Assembly: GCA_964388155.1 (NCBI GenBank)
Contig: CAYLYH010000001.1
Span: 87,610-151,609 of the forward strand
Direction of reading: 5' to 3'
From: JACNKV01 sp964388155
GTDB taxonomy: Bacteria; Fidelibacterota; Marinisomatia; Marinisomatales; JACNKV01
DNA: 64,000 bases
Position 1 is the stretch's first letter, and each line of letters starts with the position of its first letter. A model generated the notes under the pieces. It saw only the letters and a program-made list of their open reading frames with translations, ran no database searches and was not told the origin of the DNA. Positions 18,445 to 27,300 of the stretch are shown here, in pieces. Position numbers and translations under genes: made by a program.

Positions 18445-18689
18445 TAGTCGATTAATCCTGCTTCTTTTAATTGTCGGTAAAAATCATCAATATCTTTTCT
18501 GGCTGTTTCTTCATCGACGTCAAATTCTTCCATAATTAATTCCAGCATTTTATTCGCATGGACTTCTTCTTTCATTTTCATAAAAATGAATTGTCCCGTT
18601 TCATTTAATGAATAGGTCAAGCCGGTTCCGTGATCGAACAGAAACCCGCTGTCGCTTATCGTTACTTCTGAATTAAAATTTCCACTCAT
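18444..18689 (-). CDS. PqqD family protein (peptide chaperone-like)
   Basis: 81-residue protein with the PqqD winged-helix-like fold pattern: a beta-rich start (VTISDSGFLFDHGTGLTYSLNETGQFIF) and helical second half (LIMEEFDVDEETARKDIDDFYRQLKEAGLID). In PQQ and other RiPP systems PqqD domains bind precursor peptides and present them to modifying enzymes. Here there is no radical SAM gene or recognisable precursor peptide; instead an ATP-grasp ligase and a PLP decarboxylase follow directly. In HPr-rel-A cassettes a PqqD protein is found with an ATP-grasp enzyme and an HprK-related kinase, but no kinase is present here. Confidence 0.85.
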   Translation of the reverse strand: MSGNFNSEVTISDSGFLFDHGTGLTYSLNETGQFIFMKMKEEVHANKMLELIMEEFDVDEETARKDIDDFYRQLKEAGLID

Positions 18690-18738
18690 ATTTATTTCCT
18701 TTTTATGTCCTAATCTTTATCCTAATCCTAATTCCATC

Positions 18739-19182
18739 TTAATCCTCATACCCTTTCATGACATTCAGTAAACCGGATTTATAGACAAGAAGTTCGGAGA
18801 AATGAAACCCGTTTACTTTACACCAGTAACAATAATCTAATGTACAGTCAACTTTGTCTACTTTTTCGCTCCATAAAGCGACTTCAAAGCTCCCGCCCAA
18901 AAGAGGTTGGTCTACCTGTATCTCATGTGAAAGATGTCCATTTTCCAGTTCGATATGACTGTGTCTTCCTCCTGCCTGTACATCCAGTGTCCCATAAGGA
19001 TATAACGATATCCCTAACCATGCTATGTCTAAATGCGAATATCCGCTGATGAGAATATTTGTCGGCCAGCCATAGTCTGCATTGACAACAATATCTACAG
19101 AAAGTTCTGATTGACTTTGTGCATGAACCGTGCTAACGAGCGCACTCATCATGCTAAAATATATTATTAATTTCCTCATCAA
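18739..19182 (-). CDS. Hypothetical exported protein
   Basis: 147 residues with a clear signal peptide ending at VHAQ (about residue 21). The mature part is predicted beta-rich (SVDIVVNADYGWPTNILISGYSHLDIAWLGISLYPYG) and ends with a small cysteine cluster CTLDYCYWCKV. No family recognised. It overlaps the upstream outer-membrane-barrel-like gene by 4 bp (ATGA), so the two are probably translated together; a periplasmic partner of that barrel is possible but not demonstrated. Confidence 0.65.
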   Translation of the reverse strand: MMRKLIIYFSMMSALVSTVHAQSQSELSVDIVVNADYGWPTNILISGYSHLDIAWLGISLYPYGTLDVQAGGRHSHIELENGHLSHEIQVDQPLLGGSFEVALWSEKVDKVDCTLDYCYWCKVNGFHFSELLVYKSGLLNVMKGYED

Positions 19183-20144
19183 AATCTCCCTTGAATCCCT
19201 ATTGCCCCGTAAACGACATGATATCGAGGATTTTCAATCAAAGGTTGAAATTCCTGATATGAGACAACCCCTGTTAAGCGCCAATTAATAAACACTCTCC
19301 ATGAAAGTCGAAATGATGCAGACTTTCTAAGAAAATCCGGGTTATTATTCAGCAACAACAATGCCGGTTCAATTGTATATCGGCTCTTCCCGAATCCGGC
19401 AGAAAGTGTACTCCCCAATTGATCCGATATTGTCCAAGTCCATACTCCGGATGTTGTCGTTAACATGTCTGTATTAAATTGTTGGACACTTCCTCCCAGT
19501 CGGACAATATGGTTCCCAATTCGACGACTAAGTTGGATGCTCCATTGATCTACCGGCTCATGGATGTAATAATCATAGACGTAAGTTGTATCAGTAAATT
19601 CGTTGGATTCATCATACCGGTATTCGTCGGATTTTCGGTAGATATACTGGTAATCGGATCGGATATAAGATGTTGCATATCCCACCCAAGGTAAGTCGCC
19701 GGAGATTTGCACACCAACAACCCAACCGTGATGTTCATCTTTTGATTTTTTTATGATATCTCCGAATGAATTAGATGTATCTACAACCGTTGTAAATGTC
19801 GTATCTGTTTTAAACAACCCAACGATACCACCTACACCAATTTCAGGTTTTATATAAAAATAATCCCGCCCAAAGAAGTTTGTTTGGTTATAGGTTTTTT
19901 CGCCACCACTGATTGTTATTTTTTCCACAGCCAAAGAAAATCGATCTTTCCAACGTTTGTCCATAGAAAAATACCCCATTTGAGACTTATATATTTGTCC
20001 GGTGGAGTATTCTCCATGCGTATAATAACTACCCATTGACAGATTCCAAGGATACAGAAGACTGGAGATATCTTTGGCGTTCGTTCCTTGAACTATCAGC
20101 AAAACCATACACACCTGAAACCATGTATTTCGTACGTTTAACAT
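19179..20144 (-). CDS. Hypothetical outer-membrane beta-barrel-like protein
   Basis: 321 residues with a signal peptide (MLNVRNTWFQVCMVLLIVQGTNA). The mature chain alternates polar and aromatic residues in 9-12 residue strands (e.g. WGVGYATS-like, YIRSDYQYIYRKSDEYRY, DQWSIQLSRRIGNHIVRLGGSVQQF) and ends with a C-terminal Phe (AIGIQGRF), the usual outer-membrane barrel signature. No enzyme motif seen. Overlaps the following small exported-protein gene by 4 bp. The family is unknown to me. Confidence 0.65.
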   Translation of the reverse strand: MLNVRNTWFQVCMVLLIVQGTNAKDISSLLYPWNLSMGSYYTHGEYSTGQIYKSQMGYFSMDKRWKDRFSLAVEKITISGGEKTYNQTNFFGRDYFYIKPEIGVGGIVGLFKTDTTFTTVVDTSNSFGDIIKKSKDEHHGWVVGVQISGDLPWVGYATSYIRSDYQYIYRKSDEYRYDESNEFTDTTYVYDYYIHEPVDQWSIQLSRRIGNHIVRLGGSVQQFNTDMLTTTSGVWTWTISDQLGSTLSAGFGKSRYTIEPALLLLNNNPDFLRKSASFRLSWRVFINWRLTGVVSYQEFQPLIENPRYHVVYGAIGIQGRF

Positions 20145-20152
20145 AATTTTTC

Positions 20153-21154
20153 CTATTTTAACAGCACCATAGAGCGACTGTAAGATGTGTTATCAGATTC
20201 AATTCGGCAGTGATAAATTCCGCTTGGCATTTTTCTTCCATAATGATTATGACCAAACCATGTAAATTTATAATTCCCTTGTTCTAATAATTTGTCGCAC
20301 AATGTCATCACTTCCTGACCTGCTGAATTATAAATTTTAACGGTAACATTCGAAGTTTTCTCAATGGTTACCGGAATTTGCGTCGCCGGATTGAATGGGT
20401 TTGGAAAGTTTCTACCCACGCTAAAATGATTAGTATTAGTTGCATTTTCATCTGTGGCAACATTTCCATTAAATTGCAATACATTCAAGGTGTAAATCTC
20501 ACTTTCATAGTCATAAAGATTATAGAGTATCTCTTTTTGCGGATCTGTGTCCATATTCCCCACATAAGGACCTGCTATATAGCCGTCAAACAAATCACTT
20601 TCCCATTCAAGAGTGCCATCCAATGCATTATAAATTAATATTTTACTCGTATATGTTGAGGTTTCATAGTTAAAATCATTTATTCCCATGATAATTTCTT
20701 CAACACCATCTTCATCAATATCATTCGAATCTAAGAAATATACTGTCCCCTGAAGTTCAGATGTTTCCCAGGCGGGATCCGATTCAAAGATTGGCCATGC
20801 AGCTACTTTGCAACGATAAATTGGATCATAACTGGTTGAAATCATAATTGCAAACCGAACTCCATAATTTTCAAGTTCGTAAATCTCATAGATATTTAAG
20901 TAATCATAGTTTGTATCTGTGATTTCCCAACTTGGTTCGTATGCATTATCCCCATCGAAAAAAGCAACATTATTCAACCATATCTTTACTAAATCTTTCG
21001 TCCCATCATCGTTTAGATCAAAATAAATAATTCCTTTCTCAGATGCATCTTGATTAACCTGCCATTCTAATGAATACTGGGCAGATAACATCGTTGCTGC
21101 CATAAGTATTAATAGTATCGTTCTGGTTTTATTTATGTTTTTCATACGTTTCAT
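20153..21154 (-). CDS. Secreted repeat protein with C-terminal sorting (FlgD-like) domain
   Basis: 333 residues: signal peptide (about 1-26, ending TMLSAQ), a middle region with two acidic Ca2+-binding-like loops (DLNDDGTKD near 47 and DIDEDGVEE near 150) typical of FG-GAP/VCBS propeller blades, and a C-terminal type-A sorting module starting NFPNPFNPATQIPV and ending MVLLK. Such C-terminal domains direct export through the type IX or a related system and are removed at the surface. The region overlaps the next gene (21151) by 4 bp. Ligand unknown. Confidence 0.8.
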   Translation of the reverse strand: MKRMKNINKTRTILLILMAATMLSAQYSLEWQVNQDASEKGIIYFDLNDDGTKDLVKIWLNNVAFFDGDNAYEPSWEITDTNYDYLNIYEIYELENYGVRFAIMISTSYDPIYRCKVAAWPIFESDPAWETSELQGTVYFLDSNDIDEDGVEEIIMGINDFNYETSTYTSKILIYNALDGTLEWESDLFDGYIAGPYVGNMDTDPQKEILYNLYDYESEIYTLNVLQFNGNVATDENATNTNHFSVGRNFPNPFNPATQIPVTIEKTSNVTVKIYNSAGQEVMTLCDKLLEQGNYKFTWFGHNHYGRKMPSGIYHCRIESDNTSYSRSMVLLK

Positions 21155-22104
21155 TTCAATAATAGTCCTTTTTTAGTATGTTGGGTGTTATTTGAAGTTA
21201 GACGAAAAAAGTAAATTCCGCTAGGAACATTTTCTCTGTTATTGTTTATCGCCTCCCATTTCTCGGTGTAGCTTCCTGCCGGAAGCACGTCATCAACCAA
21301 GGTATTTACTAATCTCCCTGTGATGTTGAACACCTGCAATTGAATGTAAGACTTTTTTGGTATATTAAATTTGATGGTCGTCACAGGATTAAACGGATTT
21401 GGATAGTTTTGACTCAAACTGTATCCATCTGGTAAACTAATCTTTTGTTTTTGAATTATAAATTGTGCATCATTTCCAATTTTTATATTAGACACCCCTT
21501 TCCCTGAAAGGTTAATAACATCGCCTGTTTTTTTATTCGTAAGTGTCCAGATTGATTCATCCATGATGTAGTACTTAAAATCTACCCATTCCTGATCACC
21601 TGATATTTCAAGTACGCTCTCGTCTTCACATACTTTCCACCCGCCTGTAAAACGAACGTCAAATACTCCCGGCGGCGGTTTGGGAGGTAAACTATAACTA
21701 AGTCTATGTTCATCAGGGATATCCACTCCAAAGTACAATGTATTCCCATTGATGGTCATCGTATTCATCCCTGCAAGCTTGCTTGGCATTGATTCGGTTT
21801 CTCTCATGACAGCAGTATTATTTATTGTGATGAATCCATCTCCATAACTTCGTAACCAGTACCCTTGACCAAGACTAATATTTTCTGCATTTGAATATCC
21901 GTTTAATCCAAATTGATAGATTGTTCCGGGGATTATAATTTCTTCAGGATCTACTATCGCGTCAATATTCACCGGATAAGATATGCCTGATATTAAATTC
22001 CATCCTTCTGTGATTGAGATTTCAATTTCATCCAAAATATCACCGGTAATTACATTTGAACCCTCATTCTCAAATCGAAGCCAATAACCTCTCCCTATAT
22101 CCAA
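21151..22104 (-). CDS. C-terminal fragment of a secreted protein with sorting domain (downstream of internal stop)
   Basis: 317 residues if begun at the first available Met, with no signal peptide. It contains two copies of a beta-rich module whose shared marks are GYWLR and WNLI (DIGRGYWLRFENEG..., TEGWNLISGISYPV..., LGQGYWLRSYGDG) and ends with a sorting domain (NYPNPFNPVTTIKF ... GLLLK). The reading frame continues upstream without a stop for 39 codons, up to a TAG at 22222-22224, beyond which the beta-helix gene lies in the same frame. It is therefore most likely the 3' part of one original gene at 21151-23457, with the Met start an artefact. Confidence 0.6.
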   Translation of the reverse strand: MDIGRGYWLRFENEGSNVITGDILDEIEISITEGWNLISGISYPVNIDAIVDPEEIIIPGTIYQFGLNGYSNAENISLGQGYWLRSYGDGFITINNTAVMRETESMPSKLAGMNTMTINGNTLYFGVDIPDEHRLSYSLPPKPPPGVFDVRFTGGWKVCEDESVLEISGDQEWVDFKYYIMDESIWTLTNKKTGDVINLSGKGVSNIKIGNDAQFIIQKQKISLPDGYSLSQNYPNPFNPVTTIKFNIPKKSYIQLQVFNITGRLVNTLVDDVLPAGSYTEKWEAINNNRENVPSGIYFFRLTSNNTQHTKKGLLLK

Positions 22105-22224
22105 TGAGTCCTCTTGTATATATTCATCAAAATAAAACGCATAGAGTGTGTTTTCAATGGCATCAGGGAATATGCTATTAGACGCGCAATTTTCACAGCC
22201 AACCGGAATACCAATTAAATTCTA
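22105..22224 (-). other. In-frame bridge with TAG stop joining two gene halves
   Basis: Reading the minus strand, the upstream ORF ends MEHFQD-TAG and the same frame continues NLIGIPVGCENCASNSIF to the downstream fragment. The downstream protein has the repeat phrase GWNLISGISYPV, so the codon at the stop would be expected to be Trp (TGG); TGG to TAG is a single G-to-A change. Either a true nonsense mutation, a base-calling/assembly error, or readthrough explains it. Confidence 0.75.
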
Positions 22225-23457
22225 GTCTTGAAAATGCTCCATGGTTAATGTTAATTCTGAGTCATACTCAAAGGCACCGATATCAGGACTCTCACCATCG
22301 TAATCATCCGGCGATATGTCAATAACTTGCTGCCCTTGCCATTGATATTCAGTTGTTCCGGCATCGATACAAGGAGATGCTTCGAGTAGTGAATAATCTT
22401 GGTTTTCAAAGTTTGTAAACAGGGGATCTTCGTCCATATTTCCATCAAACCAATTTACCCATCCGCTATTATAGGTTTCAATTGTCGCCTCCCCTCCTTC
22501 AATATTGGAATAGGCTGCTTCAAATAACATAGCAGGTGAATCCGGCCAAAAACAAATCTGTGGTAAATCGTTATTTCTGATAATCGTGTTGACGGACAAA
22601 ACTGCAGATTGATTCTGAAGCATGATTCCACCGCCAACAATATTTGAGATATTGTCGACGAGTGTAACTTGGTTTAGCACCAGAAATGATTCTCCCCATG
22701 TTTTCACCCCACCACCCACATCTGCGGAGTTATTATAGATTGTAGTATTGTTCACCGTTACCGTAGCCACGGAAATCGACAGCCCGCCTCCGTTTGGTGA
22801 TTCGTTATCATATATTTCCGCATGATTTATGACGGAACCCTCAGAATGTACAAGAATCATTCCTCCACCGGCATAAGGTGAATAATTCTCCAATACCTGT
22901 ATATCCTCAAATATTAACGAGCAGTAATTCGTATATATTCCGCCGCCCTGACTTGTTTCTGTGCCAATTGCTGTGTTTGCTTTCACGGTGATATGTTTTA
23001 ATAAAGAAGATGAATTATATAACGCAATCCCACCTCCTCTTTCGGCAGTATTTTGATAAAGAACTAAATGTCGTAATATCGGGTTTGAATTAAGCACATA
23101 TATACCACCACCGAAAATATAGGAATCTCCCTGAGTGCCGCTTCCATTTATTAATGTAAATCCCTGAAAAACTGATCGTGAATCTTCCCCATTCTCAAAC
23201 ACGACAACAGAGCCATTTTGATCTCCGTCAATGATAGTTTCATTCTCTCCTTCTTCAGATAGCAATACTAAGTTTTTACCGTTGTAATTGATGTTCTCAA
23301 CATAAGTACCCGGTGAAACTAAAACCGTATCTCCATCTATTGCGGTATCAATTCCATTTTGGATGGTGGGTTGTTCAACCGGGACATGAATTGTGGACCC
23401 TATAATGAATGTGATAAACAGAGCGAATAAAAAAGACCGACTAATTAAATCATTCAT
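22222..23457 (-). CDS. Secreted right-handed parallel beta-helix protein (N-terminal part of interrupted gene)
   Basis: 411 residues with a signal peptide (SFLFALFITFIIGSTIHV). The body is a chain of beta-helix rungs of the pectate-lyase/DUF1565-like type: GIDTAIDGDTVLVSPGTYVENINYNGKNLVLLSEEG near 35-70, then repeated GGG(I/M) turns with Asn ladders (NTAERGGGIALYNSSSLLKHITVKANTA). No catalytic residues are assignable; this class covers adhesins and polysaccharide lyases. It ends abruptly at a TAG, lacking the sorting domain expected for this secretome, which the in-frame downstream ORF supplies. Confidence 0.8.
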   Translation of the reverse strand: MNDLISRSFLFALFITFIIGSTIHVPVEQPTIQNGIDTAIDGDTVLVSPGTYVENINYNGKNLVLLSEEGENETIIDGDQNGSVVVFENGEDSRSVFQGFTLINGSGTQGDSYIFGGGIYVLNSNPILRHLVLYQNTAERGGGIALYNSSSLLKHITVKANTAIGTETSQGGGIYTNYCSLIFEDIQVLENYSPYAGGGMILVHSEGSVINHAEIYDNESPNGGGLSISVATVTVNNTTIYNNSADVGGGVKTWGESFLVLNQVTLVDNISNIVGGGIMLQNQSAVLSVNTIIRNNDLPQICFWPDSPAMLFEAAYSNIEGGEATIETYNSGWVNWFDGNMDEDPLFTNFENQDYSLLEASPCIDAGTTEYQWQGQQVIDISPDDYDGESPDIGAFEYDSELTLTMEHFQD

Positions 23458-23484
23458 TATGATTCTCCGTTTTTATTAACAAAT

Positions 23485-23512
23485 GTCTTGCGGAAGAAGA
23501 CTTCCGCAAGAC
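23485..23512 (-). terminator. Hairpin between metal-protein gene and beta-helix gene
   Basis: Perfect 12-bp stem (GTCTTGCGGAAG / CTTCCGCAAGAC) with a 4-nt loop, just downstream of the Cys-rich protein gene. On the minus strand it is followed by ATTTGTTAAT, a weak U-rich tail, so it is a plausible terminator separating the efflux accessory genes from the beta-helix gene. Confidence 0.55.
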
Positions 23513-23529
23513 GCAATTTACGACTATTT

Positions 23530-23883
23530 CTATTTACAACAGCCCTTGTGAGTTGATTTTTCCCAGAATTTGAATTTCCACCCTCCGGATTTCTTACTGT
23601 GACCACATTTATCGGCTTTTTTGCATTCAGCCGGGTTTTCACATTTTTTTCCCTCGTGAGGACAATCTGTTTTTTTACACTCATTAGGATCTTCACCTTT
23701 TTTCCTTTCATGCGGACAATCAGCTTTTGTTGCTTCAGTACCATTCTGATCTTCTGCATTCACGACTGCTGTCTTTTGGCATTTTCCTTTTTCGAATCCG
23801 CCTTTTTTACAGCAGGCTTTTCCTTGAGCACTCATCAATGATATACTTAGTATCAACGTCAGTAGTATTGATAGTTTCTTCAT
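23530..23883 (-). CDS. Small exported Cys/His-rich metal-binding-like protein
   Basis: 117 residues with a signal peptide (MKKLSILLTLILSISLMSAQ). The mature part holds Cys-Cys pairs at both ends (ACCKKGG, GCCK) and three variants of a repeat with DCPHE and ECKK (KADCPHERKKGEDPNECKK, TDCPHEGKKCENPAECKK, ADKCGHSKK). Cys/His spacing suggests binding of soft metals. It is the last gene of the CusCBA-associated unit, after an HMBD lipoprotein, so a periplasmic Cu/Ag buffer is the natural inference. No named family is recognised. Confidence 0.7.
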   Translation of the reverse strand: MKKLSILLTLILSISLMSAQGKACCKKGGFEKGKCQKTAVVNAEDQNGTEATKADCPHERKKGEDPNECKKTDCPHEGKKCENPAECKKADKCGHSKKSGGWKFKFWEKSTHKGCCK

Positions 23884-23905
23884 CTTTTTTTCCTTTGTTA
23901 TTTTA

Positions 23906-24280
23906 TTAATTTGCCAATCTCATCGGCAAGAGTTTCATCCCACATTGATCGCAGGTTCCGGGTTTATCAGATCGAATGTGGCTGTGCATCAACATCGGGC
24001 AACCATAATAGTCCATCTTTTCTTCCGATGTTGTCACACCTGCTACCAATGTCATGCCGCATTCTTCACATTTCCCGGCTTCACGGCTGCGAATATGCTT
24101 ATGACTTTCCATCGGACACGTGTAATAGATTAACCGTTCCTCATCTTGATTTTGCACTTCAGCCATTTTAGGACATTTATGCCTATCTTTCTTTGCAACT
24201 TCAGTACACTCTTTTTTTCCTCCGCAACCGGCAATCAATATAACTGCACTGATAAGTAGGATTGTTTTTGTTGTTTTCAT
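23906..24280 (-). CDS. Lipoprotein with two heavy-metal-binding domains
   Basis: 124 residues: lipoprotein signal with lipobox LIAGC (Cys19), followed by two near-identical HMBD modules, YYTCPMESHKHIRSREAGKCEECGMTLV (about 53-80) and YYGCPMLMHSHIRSDKPGTCDQCGMKLL (about 92-119). Each has the (C)PMxxHxHIRS...G.C..CGM layout seen at the N-termini of CusB-type adaptors and in Cu-binding lipoproteins. It lies 28 bp downstream of cusA. Likely a periplasmic metal donor or sink for the efflux pump; metal identity (Cu/Ag most likely) is inferred from context. Confidence 0.82.
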   Translation of the reverse strand: MKTTKTILLISAVILIAGCGGKKECTEVAKKDRHKCPKMAEVQNQDEERLIYYTCPMESHKHIRSREAGKCEECGMTLVAGVTTSEEKMDYYGCPMLMHSHIRSDKPGTCDQCGMKLLPMRLAN

Positions 24281-24308
24281 CGTTGTTTCCTTTTGTTGTT
24301 TATTCGTT

Positions 24309-27300
24309 TTATTGAGTTCTGTTCAATTCTCTTTCTTTTACCATAGCATAAATAATCGGTACAACAAATGTTGTCATAATTGCAAAGACCATTCCTCCAA
24401 AGGATGGAATCGCCATAGGGATCATTACATCTGCGCCACGTCCTGTAGATGTAAGAATTGGCATTAATGCCAGTAAAGTTGTGGCTGTTGTCATCATGGC
24501 AGGTCTAATTCGCCGCATTCCGGCTTTAACAGTTGCTTCTCTGATTGCATTTATCGTAGTCGGATTCTCTTCATCAAACTGTTGCTCTAAATATGTACTG
24601 ATTATAACACCGTCATCAGTCGCAATTCCGAATAATGCCAAAAAACCAACCCAGACAGCTACACTCATATTCACCGGATGCATCCGAAATAAATCTCGTA
24701 TGTTTTCTCCAAATAAACTGAGATTTAAAAACCAATCTTGGCCATATAACCAAAGCATGACAAAGCCGCCGGACCATGCGACAAATATCCCGCTAAATAC
24801 GATTAATGTAGTAGATGCACTCTTGAAATGAAAGTATAGGATTAAGAAGATAAGTACTAACGCAACAGGTAAAACCACCGCCAACTTTTTTGAGGCTCTA
24901 ATCTGATTTTCATAAGAACCAGCAAACGTAAAACTCACTCCGGCGGGTACGTTTAATGTACCATTATCAATGAGTAGATTGAAATACGATTGAGCTTCTT
25001 CAACCACATCCACTTCTGCCCATTCACTCAGTTTATCAAACAAAACGTATCCAACGAGAAACGTATCCTCACTTTTAATTACTTGAGGTCCTCTGACATA
25101 ATTTATTGTCGACAACTGTCCCAACGGAATTTGCACCCCGCCCTGTCCAGGGATCAATATCCTGTCCAGAGATTCCATGTTACTACGGTAATCCCGTAAA
25201 TACCGAACCCGAACGGGGTAACGCTCACGTCCTTCTACTGTAGTGGTAATGGGCATTCCTCCAATCGCAACTTCGATGGCGTGCTGAACTCTCTGTAGAG
25301 GAATTCCATATCGCGCAATGGCACGACGGTCAATGTCAATTTCCAAATAGGGTTTTCCAACGATTCTGTCCGCAAAAACCATGTCGCTTTTAACACCCGG
25401 GACATTTTTTAAGTGTTTTTCCAATTCCAGTCCGAAAGCATCGATTGTTGACAGATCAGGTCCTTTTATTTTTATCCCCATCGGTGCTCTCATTCCGCTT
25501 TGGAGCATCACCAGTCTGGCAGAAATAGGCTGCAGTTTCGGTGCTGATGTCGTTCCGGGGATTTGTGCAACTTTCACTAGCTCATCCCAAATATCATCTG
25601 CGGAGCGAATATGCTCCCGCCATTGTCGAACGCGAATTCCGTTTTTATCCAATCCGTATTCCGATTTATAAGCAATGATGGTTTCTACCATGCTCAAAGG
25701 TGCGGGATCTAAGGGCGAATCTACTCTCCCGATTTTTCCTACTACCGATTCTACTTCCGGTACGGAATACAACGCTTTATCCAACAGTTGCAAGACGTCG
25801 ATGGTTTCTTCCATCCCTGCATGTGGCATGGTGGTTGGCATATAAAGAAATGATCCCTCATCTAAGGGCGGCATAAATTCCTTACCAAAACCGGGAAAGG
25901 TGTGGCTCATGGCTGTAAACGGACGTGTAGAGCGGATAAACTCCGGCATCCAACTGAATATTGAACCAAAACCTAACCAAACGACTAGCCCAAACGTTAT
26001 CACTAAAGCCGGCAATGAGAGTGCTTTTCGCTTATGATCAAGCGCCCAACGAAGAATGGTTGGATAGATCTTCGTAAACCCTGTAATTGCGGACATGATC
26101 AGGGCGATAAGAAATCCTGCAAACAGAAAATTCAAAAAGAACACTTTTTCTAATCCTAATGGTGACCATGTGGACGATAAAATAATGACAACCATGAGGA
26201 CAACAATCCCGTTTCCTAACCATGGTATTCGTTTAAACACGGCGATTTCTATGTTGAATCGTTTTTTCTTTTTCCCTAACAATAGATATGCCATCACTGG
26301 CAAAATGCATAAAGCAATTATGATGGATGCAATGAGGGCGAATGTTTTCGTGTACGCCAAAGGTTTAAAGAGCTTTCCTTCTGCGCCGATCATCGTGAAC
26401 ACCGGCAGGAAGCTAATGACCGTCGTGGACACGGCCGTCAGCACCGCCCCTCCGACTTCGGAGACAGCCTTGAAAATAATGTCTTTTGTTGCTTCTTTCG
26501 CCTTTTCAAGATGCTTTAAGATATTTTCCGTTACGACAATACCCATGTCTACAATGGTTCCAATTGCAATCGCAATCCCGGATAATGCGACAATATTTGC
26601 TTCCACTTTAAAGAGTTTCATGCCGATAAATACCATGAGAACCGTCAATGGAAGCATGCCCGAGATCAGCAAAGACGTCCGAAAATGCATGACCATGACC
26701 AAAATGACGACAATCGTGATCAGAATTTCATCCCGCAATGCATGATTCAGTGTATTCAGAGTTTCATAAATTAACCCTGTCCTGTCATAAAAAGGAACAA
26801 CGGTTACTTGACTCAATGTTCCGTCGGCGAGAGTCTTTTTAGGCAGCCCCGGAGCGATTTCACGTATCTTGTCTTTTACGTTCTTAATTGTTGCCAGTGG
26901 ATTTTCACCGTACCGTGCGACGACCACACCGCCAACAGCTTCTGCACCTTCCTTGTCCAGCACGCCACGACGAAGCGCGGGTCCAAGCGTCACCTGGGCA
27001 ATATCTTTAATATAAATTGGAATATTGTCTAGCGTTTTTACGACGGTAAATTCTATATCCTCCAAGGATTTGATGAACCCCAATCCGCGCACCATATACT
27101 CCACGCGGTTGATTTCCACCGTCCGAGCACCGACGTCCAAATTGGATTGACGCACGGCATTAAATACTTCGGTCAATTGTATGCCGTGTTCACGCATCGC
27201 CATCGGATCTACATCAATCTGATATTCCTTTTGAAACCCGCCAATGGATGCCACTTCTGACACACCATCTGCCGATTGAAGCGCGTACCGAACCGTCCAA

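Noticed and set aside
23457..23759. Lys/Arg-rich ORF of 100 codons overlapping the Cys-rich metal protein
   Set aside because: Frame-shifted shadow of the real exported protein, which has a signal peptide and Cys/His repeats.
26095..26745. Plus-strand ORF of 216 codons inside cusA
   Set aside because: Antisense shadow of a conserved RND pump; composition follows the reverse of membrane-helix codons.
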